Positions 40,681 through 50,488 of a stretch of 64,000 nt of DNA are shown here, one piece after another. The notes under the pieces were generated by a model. It did not search any database. It was not told the DNA's origin and saw nothing but the letters and a program-made list of their open reading frames with translations. The DNA is from Anaerofustis stercorihominis DSM 17244 (lineage in GTDB: Bacteria > Bacillota > Clostridia > Eubacteriales > Anaerofustaceae): positions 186,001 to 250,000 of the forward strand of contig NZ_DS560019.1 in NCBI RefSeq assembly GCF_000154825.1, written 5' to 3'. The translations under genes and the position numbers were made by a program. Numbering within the stretch: the first letter of the stretch is position 1; every line of letters starts with the position of its first letter.

Positions 40681-41847
40681 TTATTTTAAAATGTTTGATT
40701 TATCTATACTTTCGATGGCCTTTATTATTTCCTCTTCGTCCTGAACAAGAGCCATCCTTACATAGCCTTCTCCTGAAGGTCCGAATGCACTTCCCGGTGT
40801 GACCAATACTCCGGTTCTATCTAACAGGTCAAAACAGAATTTTTCCGAAGAAGTATATTTTTTAGGTATTTTAGCCCAAACAAACATTGTTGAAGAACAT
40901 CTTTTTATATCCCAGCCTATACCGCTAAGCCCGTCACAAAGTATATTTCTTCTCTTTTCATATGCCTTTCTCGTAACCTCAACGCAAGACTGATCTCCCG
41001 TTATGGCAGCTACGGCAGCTTTTTGGACGGGAAGGAACATACCGTAATCCATGTTTGATTTCAGTTTGCTTAAGTTACTTACCACGTCTTTATTACCTAC
41101 ACAAAACCCTACTCTTGCTCCCGCCAGTCCATAAGTCTTTGAAAGAGAGTTAAATTCAACTCCAACGTCTTTAGCACCTTCAAACCTTAAAAAGCTTCCG
41201 CATTCTTTACCGTCAAACACCAAATCGCTGTACGCATTATCGTGAAGTACGATAATATCATATTTTTTGGCAAAGTCTATTAAATCCTTGTAAAAGCTGT
41301 CCGGTGCCATTGCAGTCGTAGGATTATTTGGATAAGATACTATCATCAATTTAGCTTTTTGTCTTATATCTTCTGTTATATCATCGAGATTGATAACATA
41401 TCCGTTCTCTTCTCTTTGAGGCATATAATATAGCTCCGCCCCAGCAAGCTTAGGTCCGTCAGCAAAGACAGGATAACATGGGTCGGGAACTAGAACAACA
41501 TCTCCCGTATCAACAACGGAAAACGAGATATGAGCAAGTCCCTCTTGTGAACCAAGCAAAGACTGAACTTCCGTATCAGGGTCCAAATCAACTCCGTAAC
41601 GATTTTTATACCACTTTGCCACTGACTCTTTTAAATCCTCTTTATCATTCAACGGATACAAATAGCTGTTTATATCCTTAGCCTGTTTGGTCAAAGCATC
41701 AATAATATGCTTTGCAGGAGGTATATTGGGTGTACCTACACTCAAGTCAACTACATGCATCCCTTCCTTTATTTTTTCTTCTTTTAAATTAGCAAGTTTA
41801 GAAAAAATCCCTTCTGTGAACATATCCATCCTTTTTGCAAATTTCAT
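40681..41847 (-). CDS. Class I/II aminotransferase (DapL/aspartate type)
   Basis: PLP-dependent aminotransferase of 388 aa. The PLP lysine is in FNSLSKTYGLAGARVGF, with IVSYPNNPTTAMAP and HDNAYSDLVFDG as other fold-type I blocks; the start MKFAKRMDMFTEGIFSKL is characteristic of a Bacillota group often annotated as LL-diaminopimelate or aspartate aminotransferase. ATG 41847 follows TAGGAGG, so an earlier start at 41913 is rejected. The exact amino acid cannot be set. Single gene. Confidence 0.88.
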   Translation of the reverse strand: MKFAKRMDMFTEGIFSKLANLKEEKIKEGMHVVDLSVGTPNIPPAKHIIDALTKQAKDINSYLYPLNDKEDLKESVAKWYKNRYGVDLDPDTEVQSLLGSQEGLAHISFSVVDTGDVVLVPDPCYPVFADGPKLAGAELYYMPQREENGYVINLDDITEDIRQKAKLMIVSYPNNPTTAMAPDSFYKDLIDFAKKYDIIVLHDNAYSDLVFDGKECGSFLRFEGAKDVGVEFNSLSKTYGLAGARVGFCVGNKDVVSNLSKLKSNMDYGMFLPVQKAAVAAITGDQSCVEVTRKAYEKRRNILCDGLSGIGWDIKRCSSTMFVWAKIPKKYTSSEKFCFDLLDRTGVLVTPGSAFGPSGEGYVRMALVQDEEEIIKAIESIDKSNILK

Positions 41848-42031
41848 TAATATTCCTCCTAGTTTGATACTTGCTATAAAATATAATGTAATAACCAAAG
41901 AAAAGTCTATCACATCTGTTTATTATATGCAATTAAAAAAATAATGTTAGAACCTTGTCAATATATATACTTTATTACGATTTAAAGTTATAATATGAAA
42001 TAATAAAAAAATCATATTGAAGGTAAAGCAT

Positions 42032-42469
42032 ATGGATATAAATTCAGCTATGATAAAAAAAGCTATTAATTTAGCTTTCAGTGCACATGAAGGACAAACA
42101 GATAAAGGAGACATGGCATATATAATGCATCCTTTTTATATAGCAAGTAAATTAAATGATGAAGATGAAATCATTACCGCACTTTTGCATGATACGCTGG
42201 AAGATAGTGACCTTACAAAAAAAGACTTAATAAATGCAGGGTTTAATACTAATATAGTTGAAGCTGTCGATACTTTAACAAGAAATAATGAGGATTATTT
42301 TTATTATATCAGCAGGATAAAGAAAAATAACCTTGCAAGAAAAATAAAAATACTGGATTTAAAACATAATATGGACTTATCAAGACTCGATAAAATAACA
42401 AGTGAAGATATCAAAAGATATGAAAAATACAAAAAAGCAATTGAAATATTAACAGACAATAAAGAATAA
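42032..42469 (+). CDS. HD-domain phosphohydrolase, SpoT/RelA hydrolase-like
   Basis: The 145-aa protein is only an HD domain: HEGQTDKGDMAYIMHPFYIA then ALLHDTLEDSDLT (metal HD pair) and KILDLKHNMDLSRLD (downstream Asp). It matches small alarmone (ppGpp) hydrolase-like proteins lacking a synthetase domain. ATG 42032 is preferred over an upstream TTG because GAAGG lies before it. It could degrade (p)ppGpp; not shown. Confidence 0.85.
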   Translation: MDINSAMIKKAINLAFSAHEGQTDKGDMAYIMHPFYIASKLNDEDEIITALLHDTLEDSDLTKKDLINAGFNTNIVEAVDTLTRNNEDYFYYISRIKKNNLARKIKILDLKHNMDLSRLDKITSEDIKRYEKYKKAIEILTDNKE

Positions 42470-42536
42470 GCGAGTACTTGTGATATTCGTATTAAGATAT
42501 CTAGTGCAGTGCAGTAAATATTTGTGCCAAAATAAT

Positions 42537-42561
42537 AAAAAAGACCTTATTGGTCTTTTTT
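42537..42561. terminator. Bidirectional terminator
   Basis: AAAAAAGACC and GGTCTTTTTT pair around TTATT between the HD and Hpt genes. Confidence 0.85.
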
Positions 42562-42910
42562 ATTTATATTTCTTTATTATATTTACAATCCTGTCATATT
42601 CATCTTCTATCTTTTGCATATCTTTTTCAATTTCATGATCATTGGCTCTGATTTTTATTACTACATTATCACATTCTTTATATAAATCAGTCATACCTAA
42701 ATTAGCACTTACACCTTTTAATGTATGTACGCCAACTAATACCTTCTCAAAATCCTTTTCGTTTAAAGCTTCTTTTGCCTCATTAAAGCTCTTATCATCC
42801 ACAAATTTAAGTATAAATTTCGTACAAAGCCCTTCATTTCCGGCAAATCTTTCAATGACGGATTTAATATCTACGCCATTTTCATTCAATTCATTTAAAA
42901 CACCATTCAT
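42560..42910 (-). CDS. Histidine phosphotransfer (Hpt) protein
   Basis: The 116-aa four-helix protein has the phospho-accepting His in VHTLKGVSANLGM (about residue 62) and YKECDNVV helix. It is a free-standing Hpt domain 19 bp after the GGDEF-REC-HD-GYP gene, probably its partner in a phosphorelay. No histidine kinase gene is nearby, so the phosphate source is elsewhere. Confidence 0.9.
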   Translation of the reverse strand: MNGVLNELNENGVDIKSVIERFAGNEGLCTKFILKFVDDKSFNEAKEALNEKDFEKVLVGVHTLKGVSANLGMTDLYKECDNVVIKIRANDHEIEKDMQKIEDEYDRIVNIIKKYK

Positions 42911-42929
42911 AACTTATACATCCTCTCGC

Positions 42930-45290
42930 TTAACTTTTACTTTTGTCTACCTTTTCGAATTGATCCAATACTGCAATAAATGCTGATATCAAATCATCCG
43001 AAAAAGCCCCGCATTTTCCGTTTATTATCATTTCAGAAGCTTTTGAATGAGAAATAGGATTTCCGTTAGGAGTTCCCATAGTAAGCGCATCATAAACATC
43101 TATTAGCCCGACTACTTGAGCAGACACTGGAATATTATCCCCTTTTAAACCATAAGGGTATCCTTTCCCGTCATATCTTTCATGGTGATACAATGCTATA
43201 TCTCTGCTTGCTATATAATACTCATCTTTCGTTTCTAAAATTTTTGATAAAAATTTAGCACCTTGAATAGTATGTGTCTTCATTATCTCATTTTCTTCAT
43301 AATTTAAAATCGAACCCTTTTTAATTATATTATCCGGGACTGCTATTTTACCCAAATCATGAAGTGCCGCTGCTTCCGTTATTACATCTATTTCTTCTTT
43401 ACTAATATCGTACTTTGAATTGTTTATTTTTACAAGTGCTTTTAATAAAATATTAACATATTTTTTTATTCTGTTTACATGTCCCCCGCTTTTCAAACTT
43501 CTGAATTCAATTAAAGTACTCAAATTGGATAATATCCTTGACTGGCTTTCCTGAAGAGATTTCATCTGTCTGTCTATTTTTTTCTTTTGCTCATCAACTA
43601 AATTGACTAAATGATTACGATATTTAAATAAGTCAATTAAGTTCTTGGCTCTATTCTTAACTTCAAAATTATCAAAAGGCTTTCTCATTATATCCTCAAC
43701 ACCTATTTGATAGATCATATCGTTCATATTTTCAGAAACACCTGCTGAAATAACTATAACAGGTATATCTTTTTCATTGAGCTCATTACGAAGTATAGTT
43801 AAAAATTGAACCCCATCCATTTTAGGCATGACTATATCAAGTAAAATAAGCACTACCTTATTTTTATTCTCTTCCAATACTTTTAAAGCTTCCTCACCGT
43901 CAGCAGCCATTAATATATTATATTCATCCTCAAGGGCTATTTTTAGAATTTCTCTGTTTAATTCTTCATCATCTACAATTAAAATACTTTCTCTTTTTTT
44001 AATTTCTTTTTTTATCTTTTCCCTATTTTCTTCTCTTTTAGGTTCATTGCCGCTATAACAAATCACCTTTTCATTTTTATTTAATTTAGCCTGATACATT
44101 GCAATATCCGCTTTTGAAAATAATGCTATATAATCCTTACCGTCATTGGGATATATACTTATTCCAATACTGACACTTATAGGGAAAGGATCGTTCATTA
44201 ATTTATCTTTTAGTTCGTTTCCTTTTCTTATTATAATGTCGTTATCTGCATTCTTTAGAAAAACAATAAATTCATCCCCGCCTATCCTTCCTATGGTATC
44301 TGTAGAACGAAAAGTATTATCCAGTATTTTCGCAATCAGCGTTATTACGCTGTCACCTTTTTTATGTCCGTAAGAATCATTGATGTTTTTAAAGTCATCT
44401 ACATCTATTACCAATAATCCATGTTTATTTTCTTTATCATTTGAATTCTCAATAAGTTCTTTTATAATAGATTCACTGGCAACTTTATTCAAAATACCTG
44501 TCAGAGGATCGAGGCTTAATTGCTTTTCAAGCTTTATCCTGGCTTGCTTTTCACTTTCTATAACTGAAAACCTGCCAATTATTTTATTTAATTTTTTATT
44601 GTCATCCCTTAAATAAAAGTAACTCATTTTAAGCCAAAAAAATTCGGAATTATTTAATCTGCTTCCTCTATATTCAAAACTTCCTTTATCACTTTTACTT
44701 CTGCCTTCAAAAATATTTTTAAATTTAGTTATATAATCCGGATGAACATGCCTATCGATATTATATTTTATAAAATCAGAAGTAACAGCAGGAATATCTT
44801 TTTCCTGAGCCTCATCGAAAGGGATAGTTATGGTGTCAAAAAAACAATCATATTCAAATTGTACATCTTTAGAAATAGAATCTATCAATTTTGATGTCTC
44901 AATTTTAGATACGAGTCTATTGACAACCTGCTTTTGTTTATTTATATCTACCAAAACAAAAATGATCTTTGGACCATTTTCTTCGTATGCGAGTTTTAGC
45001 CTGACTAAAACCCATTTTTCATTATTACCTTTTAATCTAACTTCAAATTCACTGGAATATTCTTCCTTAAATTTAAGAGCATTAAAAATAGCATCTTTTT
45101 CTTTATTGAATATTTCTTCTCCGCATAATTCAAATATAACATTTTTTATCTCTGTGTTACTTATTGCTTCTTTATTTATAGATACAATATCATAAAAATT
45201 ATCGTTTCCTTCTTCAAATTTTATGGTATGTTCATCTATAACAGCGACTTTTAAAACACCAACAGGCAATAAGCTTAATGCATTCTCCAT
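42930..45290 (-). CDS. c-di-GMP turnover protein: PAS-like, GGDEF, REC, HD-GYP
   Basis: A 786-aa cytoplasmic signalling protein. Domains in order are PAS-like folds (1-250), GGDEF diguanylate cyclase (257-390, LDPLTGILNK and RIGGDEFIVFL intact), REC receiver (433-550, ILIVDDEELNREI and the phospho-Asp in LILLDIVMPKMDG), and HD-GYP phosphodiesterase (597-765, AALHDLGKIAVPD and HHERYDGKGYPYGLKG intact). Both synthesis and breakdown sites look active. The REC domain between them and the adjacent Hpt gene suggest phosphorylation chooses between the two. Confidence 0.93.
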   Translation of the reverse strand: MENALSLLPVGVLKVAVIDEHTIKFEEGNDNFYDIVSINKEAISNTEIKNVIFELCGEEIFNKEKDAIFNALKFKEEYSSEFEVRLKGNNEKWVLVRLKLAYEENGPKIIFVLVDINKQKQVVNRLVSKIETSKLIDSISKDVQFEYDCFFDTITIPFDEAQEKDIPAVTSDFIKYNIDRHVHPDYITKFKNIFEGRSKSDKGSFEYRGSRLNNSEFFWLKMSYFYLRDDNKKLNKIIGRFSVIESEKQARIKLEKQLSLDPLTGILNKVASESIIKELIENSNDKENKHGLLVIDVDDFKNINDSYGHKKGDSVITLIAKILDNTFRSTDTIGRIGGDEFIVFLKNADNDIIIRKGNELKDKLMNDPFPISVSIGISIYPNDGKDYIALFSKADIAMYQAKLNKNEKVICYSGNEPKREENREKIKKEIKKRESILIVDDEELNREILKIALEDEYNILMAADGEEALKVLEENKNKVVLILLDIVMPKMDGVQFLTILRNELNEKDIPVIVISAGVSENMNDMIYQIGVEDIMRKPFDNFEVKNRAKNLIDLFKYRNHLVNLVDEQKKKIDRQMKSLQESQSRILSNLSTLIEFRSLKSGGHVNRIKKYVNILLKALVKINNSKYDISKEEIDVITEAAALHDLGKIAVPDNIIKKGSILNYEENEIMKTHTIQGAKFLSKILETKDEYYIASRDIALYHHERYDGKGYPYGLKGDNIPVSAQVVGLIDVYDALTMGTPNGNPISHSKASEMIINGKCGAFSDDLISAFIAVLDQFEKVDKSKS

Positions 45291-45312
45291 TTCATTTCCT
45301 TCCCCGATAAGG

Positions 45313-45348
45313 AAAAAACCTATTAAGTAAAATACCTCATAGGTTTTT
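45313..45348 (-). terminator. Terminator of the 138-aa gene
   Basis: AAAAACCTAT and ATAGGTTTTT pair around a 15-nt loop; a T-run follows on the minus strand. Confidence 0.65.
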
Positions 45349-45387
45349 CTCTTTAAAGATTATAAAATTTTGATTTGTATAAGTTTA

Positions 45388-45804
45388 TTATTTAAGAACA
45401 CTATCCATCAATACCAATAATTCGTAAACGCTTCTGAACTGGCTCACCGTATTATCCTCTACCCAAACGATAGAACCTTGCCATGTAGCATTTTGTCTAA
45501 ATAAAACTTTGATATTAAAAGTTGCCAAAATTTCCTTTTCTTTAAGTTCTTCTATAGACAGTTCTTCTTTATTTTCCTTATTATCTACAAAAGTCCTGCA
45601 TTCATTGATTGCCTGAGGATAGTCCATATCATCCATAGTTTGTTCTATTAAGTTTAATAAGTTAAATGTGGATAAAAACTTTTTTTCAACCTTTAAATAT
45701 GGATTATATAAAGTTCCAATCAAATTATTATTATCATAATTATAAATTTTAACAATACTTGTTTTCATTTCGTTGGGAATAAATTTTGTAGGTGTTAGTG
45801 CCAT
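45388..45804 (-). CDS. Conserved-type hypothetical protein, 138 aa
   Basis: The protein is not recognised. It has no signal peptide or membrane helix and appears alpha/beta. Features are SIVKIYNYDNNNLIGTLYNP near the N-terminus, an acidic lysine-rich middle (ENKEELSIEELKEKE), and VLFRQNATWQGSIVWVEDNT near the end. AGAGGG precedes the ATG. It lies between the c-di-GMP protein and the large surface protein, so it might work with either. Coding status is supported by ribosome site, composition and own terminator. Confidence 0.75.
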   Translation of the reverse strand: MALTPTKFIPNEMKTSIVKIYNYDNNNLIGTLYNPYLKVEKKFLSTFNLLNLIEQTMDDMDYPQAINECRTFVDNKENKEELSIEELKEKEILATFNIKVLFRQNATWQGSIVWVEDNTVSQFRSVYELLVLMDSVLK

Positions 45805-45925
45805 ATCAAAAACCCTCTTTCTTAGTATTACTTCTTTTATATTAGTATAATATCATAATTCAGTTACATACCAGTTACAATTGAAATTTAAAATGAGAGT
45901 TTTTCTTATAATTTATAATTTTAAT

Positions 45926-45957
45926 AAAAAAAGACCTTAAAATCAAGGTCTTTTTTA
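45926..45957 (-). terminator. Terminator of the large surface-protein gene
   Basis: AAAAAAGACCTT and AAGGTCTTTTTT pair around AAAATC. Confidence 0.85.
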
Positions 45958-45983
45958 TAATATCCATCTTTTGCTATTTACAC

Positions 45984-48900
45984 TTAAGCTTCGGCTGTTT
46001 CTTCTTCAGCTTCTTCCTTTGCATTTTTATATCCCATTACTAATGTTACTCCGGATATCAATGCAAATACTACCATGAATATAGTCCACTTATCTATAAG
46101 AGCCATTGGTAAACTCATATCTTCCGTTAGTATAAATACGATAAGTGCTATTATTCCGTCAACAGCTGCTAAAATCTTTGTAAATAATCTTCTCTTTTTC
46201 TTTTCTTCCAAATATTCGTCCGCATCGGCGTATTCAGTTTCATAATATTCCTCTGCGTAATATTCTTCCTTTTTCTTTCTGGCAAATATTAGAAGTACTA
46301 ATCCTGATATCAAAGAGAAAATAGTGCATAATAGATTTATCAATGCCCAGCTTGCTCCGCCTTCTGCCAAAGGAACTTTTTCGTCCGGAATATTTACGGT
46401 CCCTCCGTTATCGAGAGGCGTTACGGCGTCATTTATCGTCGTTGCAGGATTATTGGTTGTCGGTGCATTTGCAGCAGGTGCTGCCGGAGCCGCTGCAGGT
46501 GCTCCGCCCCCGTTAACTGTAGTCGTACCTGTCCCGGTTGTTGCGGGAGGTGTCGATTGAGGTGTGGTTGGTCTTGTTGGATTTGTAGGAGTCGGAATTA
46601 CCAGATTATTTTCCTCTTCTTTATCATAAACAAATACTATTATATTATTTTCAGTATCCATTACTATTGACTGTGTATTACTGCTTACCAATTTATAACC
46701 ATTTATATTAACTGCTTTTTCACTTACCTTATCTCCGAAAGCAGCTTTCATGATTTTATCATTATATAATCTATTGTTATTTCTATCTACATAATACACT
46801 CTGTATTCATAGATATTTTTATTATAAACAAAAGTTATTTCATTATTTTCAACATCTATATCTATCTTTTGTTCATCACTGCCTTGGACACTGTAGCCTT
46901 TTATATCTAACGCTTTTTCCACTACTTTATCTTTATACTCGGCGTTACCTTTTTTATCATCAACTAACTTATTTCCGTCAATATCAACATAATGAACGAT
47001 ATAATCATAACTATTCTTTTCATATACAAAGGTTATTTCATTATTTTCGGTATCCATAGTTATACTTTGCTGATCATTTCCCTGTATATGATAACCTTTT
47101 ATATCTATTGCATTTTCGGTAACTGTTTCTCCATACTTTTTATTTTCATATTTGTCTTTAACTAATTTATTTCCTTCAGTATCTACATAATGAACTACAT
47201 ATGGATAATCATTTGCTTTCCATTCTGCGGTTAAAGTAATATCTTCAGCAGGCATATTGAAATGTGTTCCATCGGAATATCTATTATTATACTTATCATA
47301 ATATCCTTGAAGAGTATAACCTTTAACACTTATATTACCACCGTTAACTTCAACATCTGAATTAAAATCATATTTTTTATCTTCAGTGAGCATACCTTCC
47401 AAAATGCCACCATTAGGAACATTAGCATCATAATTTACAGAATATTGATTAACTTTCCATTTTGCTAAAAGAGTAACATTATTATCAGGCATTGTAAACT
47501 TAGCGTTTACATCAATATCAGTTATATTTTCAAGTCCTTTTACCGTCCAGCCATCAAAAGTATATCCTTTAACGTCGATACCCTTGGAATCCGAAACTTC
47601 TACACTGGTATTATATTTATATAAAGTTGCCTCAGGTAATTTATCTTCATTGTTAACTACAGCACCTTCATAAGGAGGATTAGCATCGTAACTTACCGCA
47701 TGCTCGTTAGCCTTATATGCAAATGTTATTACCTTTGCATTTTTATCGCTGCCATCATTTTTTAAGATTTCATTAATAACTATAGGATAATCGGAATTAT
47801 TTTCTACTAATGTATATCCCTTTATAACCCCCTTGGCTTTAGCATTTACATTAAGAGTACTGCCATAGTCTGCTGTCAAGGTCTCTTTATTTTTTATCTC
47901 TTTTTTAGTATCAACATCAATGTACTTTATAACATATTTTGATTTGATCTTTTTAAATTTCGCATATACTACTATATCCTTATTTACCCATTTAAGTTCA
48001 TGATCTTGAAGTTTTATATCGTCTTTGTAATACCATCCATCAAATTCGTAACCTTCTTCATAGGGATTAACTTCAGGTTTATCCACTCCGGTATTATCTT
48101 CTACTTTCGGATAGGATTTAACGACATGATCATATCCTTCAAATATATTATCTTTTATAGAATTATCATATTCATTAATAAAGACAACTTTATGATAAGT
48201 GGTAGTATCATATGCGACACCATCTACATGCCATCCGTCAGTACCGTCATATTTAATTACATACCATCTTATAGATATCTTGCCGTTATCTATATCTTTT
48301 TCACTGTATCCGGCTGCTATCAATGCTTTTTTCTGAGCTTCCATACTAGGGATTTGTACCAGATTACCATCCCTGTCAACACCGTTTTCACTGGTATTAT
48401 CGTATATAGACTTACTGATGGATTTATTTATTTTTCCCGCTCCTACGTATTTATAATTTGAAGGTTTATCGGGAGAAGCACTGCCCGGTACATTAGCGGT
48501 ATTCTTTAAAACATAGAAGTTTGCAGCACCGCTTGATTGCCAAATAGCATATAACTTTGAGTTTTCTTTTAGCTCATAATTATCACCAGGCTTATAAGAC
48601 ACGCCGCTTCCGTTAGATTTTGTATTCCACTCTTTAAATTCGAATCCAACTTTAGCTTTGGGAACTTCATTTATTATATTTACGTTACCCTCTTTTTGAG
48701 TTATTTTAGTAAACAATCCATTTCCATTATTTGTCCAATATTCTAGAGTATAATCCTTTTTTTCTTCATCAGGTTTGTTTACGTCCTCAGTATTTTTACC
48801 ATCCTTTATCCAGCCTGCATATAAATCAAGGACTCCATTATTCGTTTCTATCACCCATGGATTGATAACTGCTTCGGCTCTGTTTTCATAATATCTGCCG

Positions 48901-49481
48901 TCCCCATTGGGAATTCCTTCTGATTTTTCATAATCTCTTCCGTCTTTACTGTTTACGAACCATCCTGCAAATGTATAACCGCTTCGTACAGCCTTATGAT
49001 TGTTATAAACATCTACATTAAATGGAGTTGTATAACTCTCAACAACATGATTACTAGGCTTATATGTCACTTCATTTGCAACTTTATCATTTTCATAATG
49101 ATATGCAATTTTTATCTTATAAGGTTCTTTTTCCCATACCGGTCTGAATACAGTATCAACATCCGGAACGACAAAATCAGAACCTGCTTTTACTACTTTT
49201 TCAGTCCAGTTCGTTGACGAATTACTGTACTTCCAGCCTGCAAACTTATAATTAAGTCTTTTAAGCGTACCCGTTCTTATACTTATGGTTTCTCCGACAT
49301 TATACTTATGAGTTTCAGGGACCTCTCCGGTAACTCCTTCGTCCCATCCTTTTTCATAAGAAATACTTACGGTTTTATCATTTTTACTTTCTATCTCTTT
49401 AGCAAAAACATTTGCAGGGATAGTACCTAATATCATTAATGAAATAAGCAATAAGCTTAATATTCTCTTTAACCTTTTCAT
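45984..49481 (-). CDS. Large repeat-rich surface protein, MucBP/List-Bact type
   Basis: Adhesin-like protein of 1165 aa. ATG 49481 follows GGAGG. Signal peptide (1-28, ending NVFAK). InlB/Listeria-Bacteroides-type repeats (about 40-320 and 590-755, with YTFAGWFVNSK, YTFDGWTVKG forms) alternate with MucBP-like units; three close MucBP-like copies lie at about 757-957 (VHYVD-GNKLV-IKGY-ENNEITFVY). A Pro/Thr/Ala linker (about 960-1035) precedes IPDEKVPLAEGGASWALINL and three membrane helices with a charged cytoplasmic loop. There is no LPXTG; the C-terminus looks like a polytopic anchor found in Clostridia surface proteins. Confidence 0.88.
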   Translation of the reverse strand: MKRLKRILSLLLISLMILGTIPANVFAKEIESKNDKTVSISYEKGWDEGVTGEVPETHKYNVGETISIRTGTLKRLNYKFAGWKYSNSSTNWTEKVVKAGSDFVVPDVDTVFRPVWEKEPYKIKIAYHYENDKVANEVTYKPSNHVVESYTTPFNVDVYNNHKAVRSGYTFAGWFVNSKDGRDYEKSEGIPNGDGRYYENRAEAVINPWVIETNNGVLDLYAGWIKDGKNTEDVNKPDEEKKDYTLEYWTNNGNGLFTKITQKEGNVNIINEVPKAKVGFEFKEWNTKSNGSGVSYKPGDNYELKENSKLYAIWQSSGAANFYVLKNTANVPGSASPDKPSNYKYVGAGKINKSISKSIYDNTSENGVDRDGNLVQIPSMEAQKKALIAAGYSEKDIDNGKISIRWYVIKYDGTDGWHVDGVAYDTTTYHKVVFINEYDNSIKDNIFEGYDHVVKSYPKVEDNTGVDKPEVNPYEEGYEFDGWYYKDDIKLQDHELKWVNKDIVVYAKFKKIKSKYVIKYIDVDTKKEIKNKETLTADYGSTLNVNAKAKGVIKGYTLVENNSDYPIVINEILKNDGSDKNAKVITFAYKANEHAVSYDANPPYEGAVVNNEDKLPEATLYKYNTSVEVSDSKGIDVKGYTFDGWTVKGLENITDIDVNAKFTMPDNNVTLLAKWKVNQYSVNYDANVPNGGILEGMLTEDKKYDFNSDVEVNGGNISVKGYTLQGYYDKYNNRYSDGTHFNMPAEDITLTAEWKANDYPYVVHYVDTEGNKLVKDKYENKKYGETVTENAIDIKGYHIQGNDQQSITMDTENNEITFVYEKNSYDYIVHYVDIDGNKLVDDKKGNAEYKDKVVEKALDIKGYSVQGSDEQKIDIDVENNEITFVYNKNIYEYRVYYVDRNNNRLYNDKIMKAAFGDKVSEKAVNINGYKLVSSNTQSIVMDTENNIIVFVYDKEEENNLVIPTPTNPTRPTTPQSTPPATTGTGTTTVNGGGAPAAAPAAPAANAPTTNNPATTINDAVTPLDNGGTVNIPDEKVPLAEGGASWALINLLCTIFSLISGLVLLIFARKKKEEYYAEEYYETEYADADEYLEEKKKRRLFTKILAAVDGIIALIVFILTEDMSLPMALIDKWTIFMVVFALISGVTLVMGYKNAKEEAEEETAEA

Positions 49482-49635
49482 AGTATCCTCCACAATCTAT
49501 ATAAATACACATTAGTAATAGATTTAATCTTTATTTTATAGTTATAATATCATCGCCTAGTTACATATGAGTAACATATCAAATTTAAAATCAAATAATT
49601 AAATTATTTTATTACTGGTAATTTTTTGCAAATAA

Positions 49636-49659
49636 AAAAGACTATTATAATAGTCTTTT
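49636..49659 (-). terminator. Terminator of pheA
   Basis: AAAAGACTATTA and TAATAGTCTTTT form a 12-bp palindrome overlapping the pheA stop. Confidence 0.75.
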
Positions 49660-50488
49660 AATTAACAGAATAAAATCCCAAAATCTTTATTTTATAATCC
49701 TCTTTTATCTTGTTTATAGTATTAATGATTTTTTCCTTTTGTTTGAAATCTCCGTTTATTTCCAAATAAAAATTATATGTTCCCATATCCAGTTTTGTTG
49801 GTCTTGACATTATTGAAACAAGATTTATTTTATTTAAAGAAAATTCTTTTAGTATATCAAATAGTATTCCGGGACGGTCATTATCAGGCATTATATATAA
49901 GGGAACTTTTATATCTTTATTATTAGCTATATCTACTTTAAGCGCCCCCTCCCTTACAACTATAAAACGTGTATGATTATTAATCGCATCGGTTACATTT
50001 TTAATCTTAAACGGTGCCGATGAATGTTCAAGCATATGACCGGGGATTATTGCGGCTTCACCGATATTTCCTTCTTTTATTTTATCAAAAGATTCCATAT
50101 TGCTCTCAGTCGTTATTATTTGTACATCATTCAAACTATCAATAAATTTTCTGCATTGTCCGTTTGTCTTGAACTGAACATACAATTTTTTTATATCTTC
50201 GATATTTTTAGTATTACTGATCAAAGAGAACTGTACGGGAATACTTATTTCATTTTCTATATAAACATTCATTTCAAGGAGTAAATCCAAAGTCCTTTGA
50301 ACATAGCCATCCAAAGTATTTTCAACGGGTATAATCCCGACTTCGCATTCTGATCCCACACTATGAAAAGCATCGTCGATGGTTGAATAATAAATTTGTT
50401 CTAAATCATTATTAAATTTTTTTATATATTGTATTGATGCACTGTCACTGAAAGTGCCCCTAGGTCCTAAAACCGCAATTTTTTCCAC
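49658..50488 (-). CDS. pheA: Prephenate dehydratase
   Basis: Converts prephenate to phenylpyruvate in phenylalanine synthesis. The 276-aa protein has VLGPRGTFSDSASIQYI at the start, VGIIPVENTLDGYVQRTLD and NHTRFIVV (catalytic domain, 1-180). A C-terminal ACT domain (about 195-270, PGILFDILKEFSLNKINLVS; ESRP-like MSRPTKLDMGTYNFYLEI) gives Phe feedback control. Translation starts with GTG after ATGGAG. It stands alone, with no other aromatic gene close by except the distant EPSP-synthase-like pseudoenzyme. Confidence 0.94.
   Translation of the reverse strand: MEKIAVLGPRGTFSDSASIQYIKKFNNDLEQIYYSTIDDAFHSVGSECEVGIIPVENTLDGYVQRTLDLLLEMNVYIENEISIPVQFSLISNTKNIEDIKKLYVQFKTNGQCRKFIDSLNDVQIITTESNMESFDKIKEGNIGEAAIIPGHMLEHSSAPFKIKNVTDAINNHTRFIVVREGALKVDIANNKDIKVPLYIMPDNDRPGILFDILKEFSLNKINLVSIMSRPTKLDMGTYNFYLEINGDFKQKEKIINTINKIKEDYKIKILGFYSVN

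Noticed and set aside
42560-45290. VanRS-type two-component system for the van cluster
   Set aside because: The REC domain belongs to a GGDEF/HD-GYP protein and the Hpt is free-standing; neither is a VanR or VanS protein.
45984-49481. CRISPR or DNA tandem array in the surface-protein gene
   Set aside because: The repeats are diverged protein domains of about 65 residues, not short identical DNA repeats.
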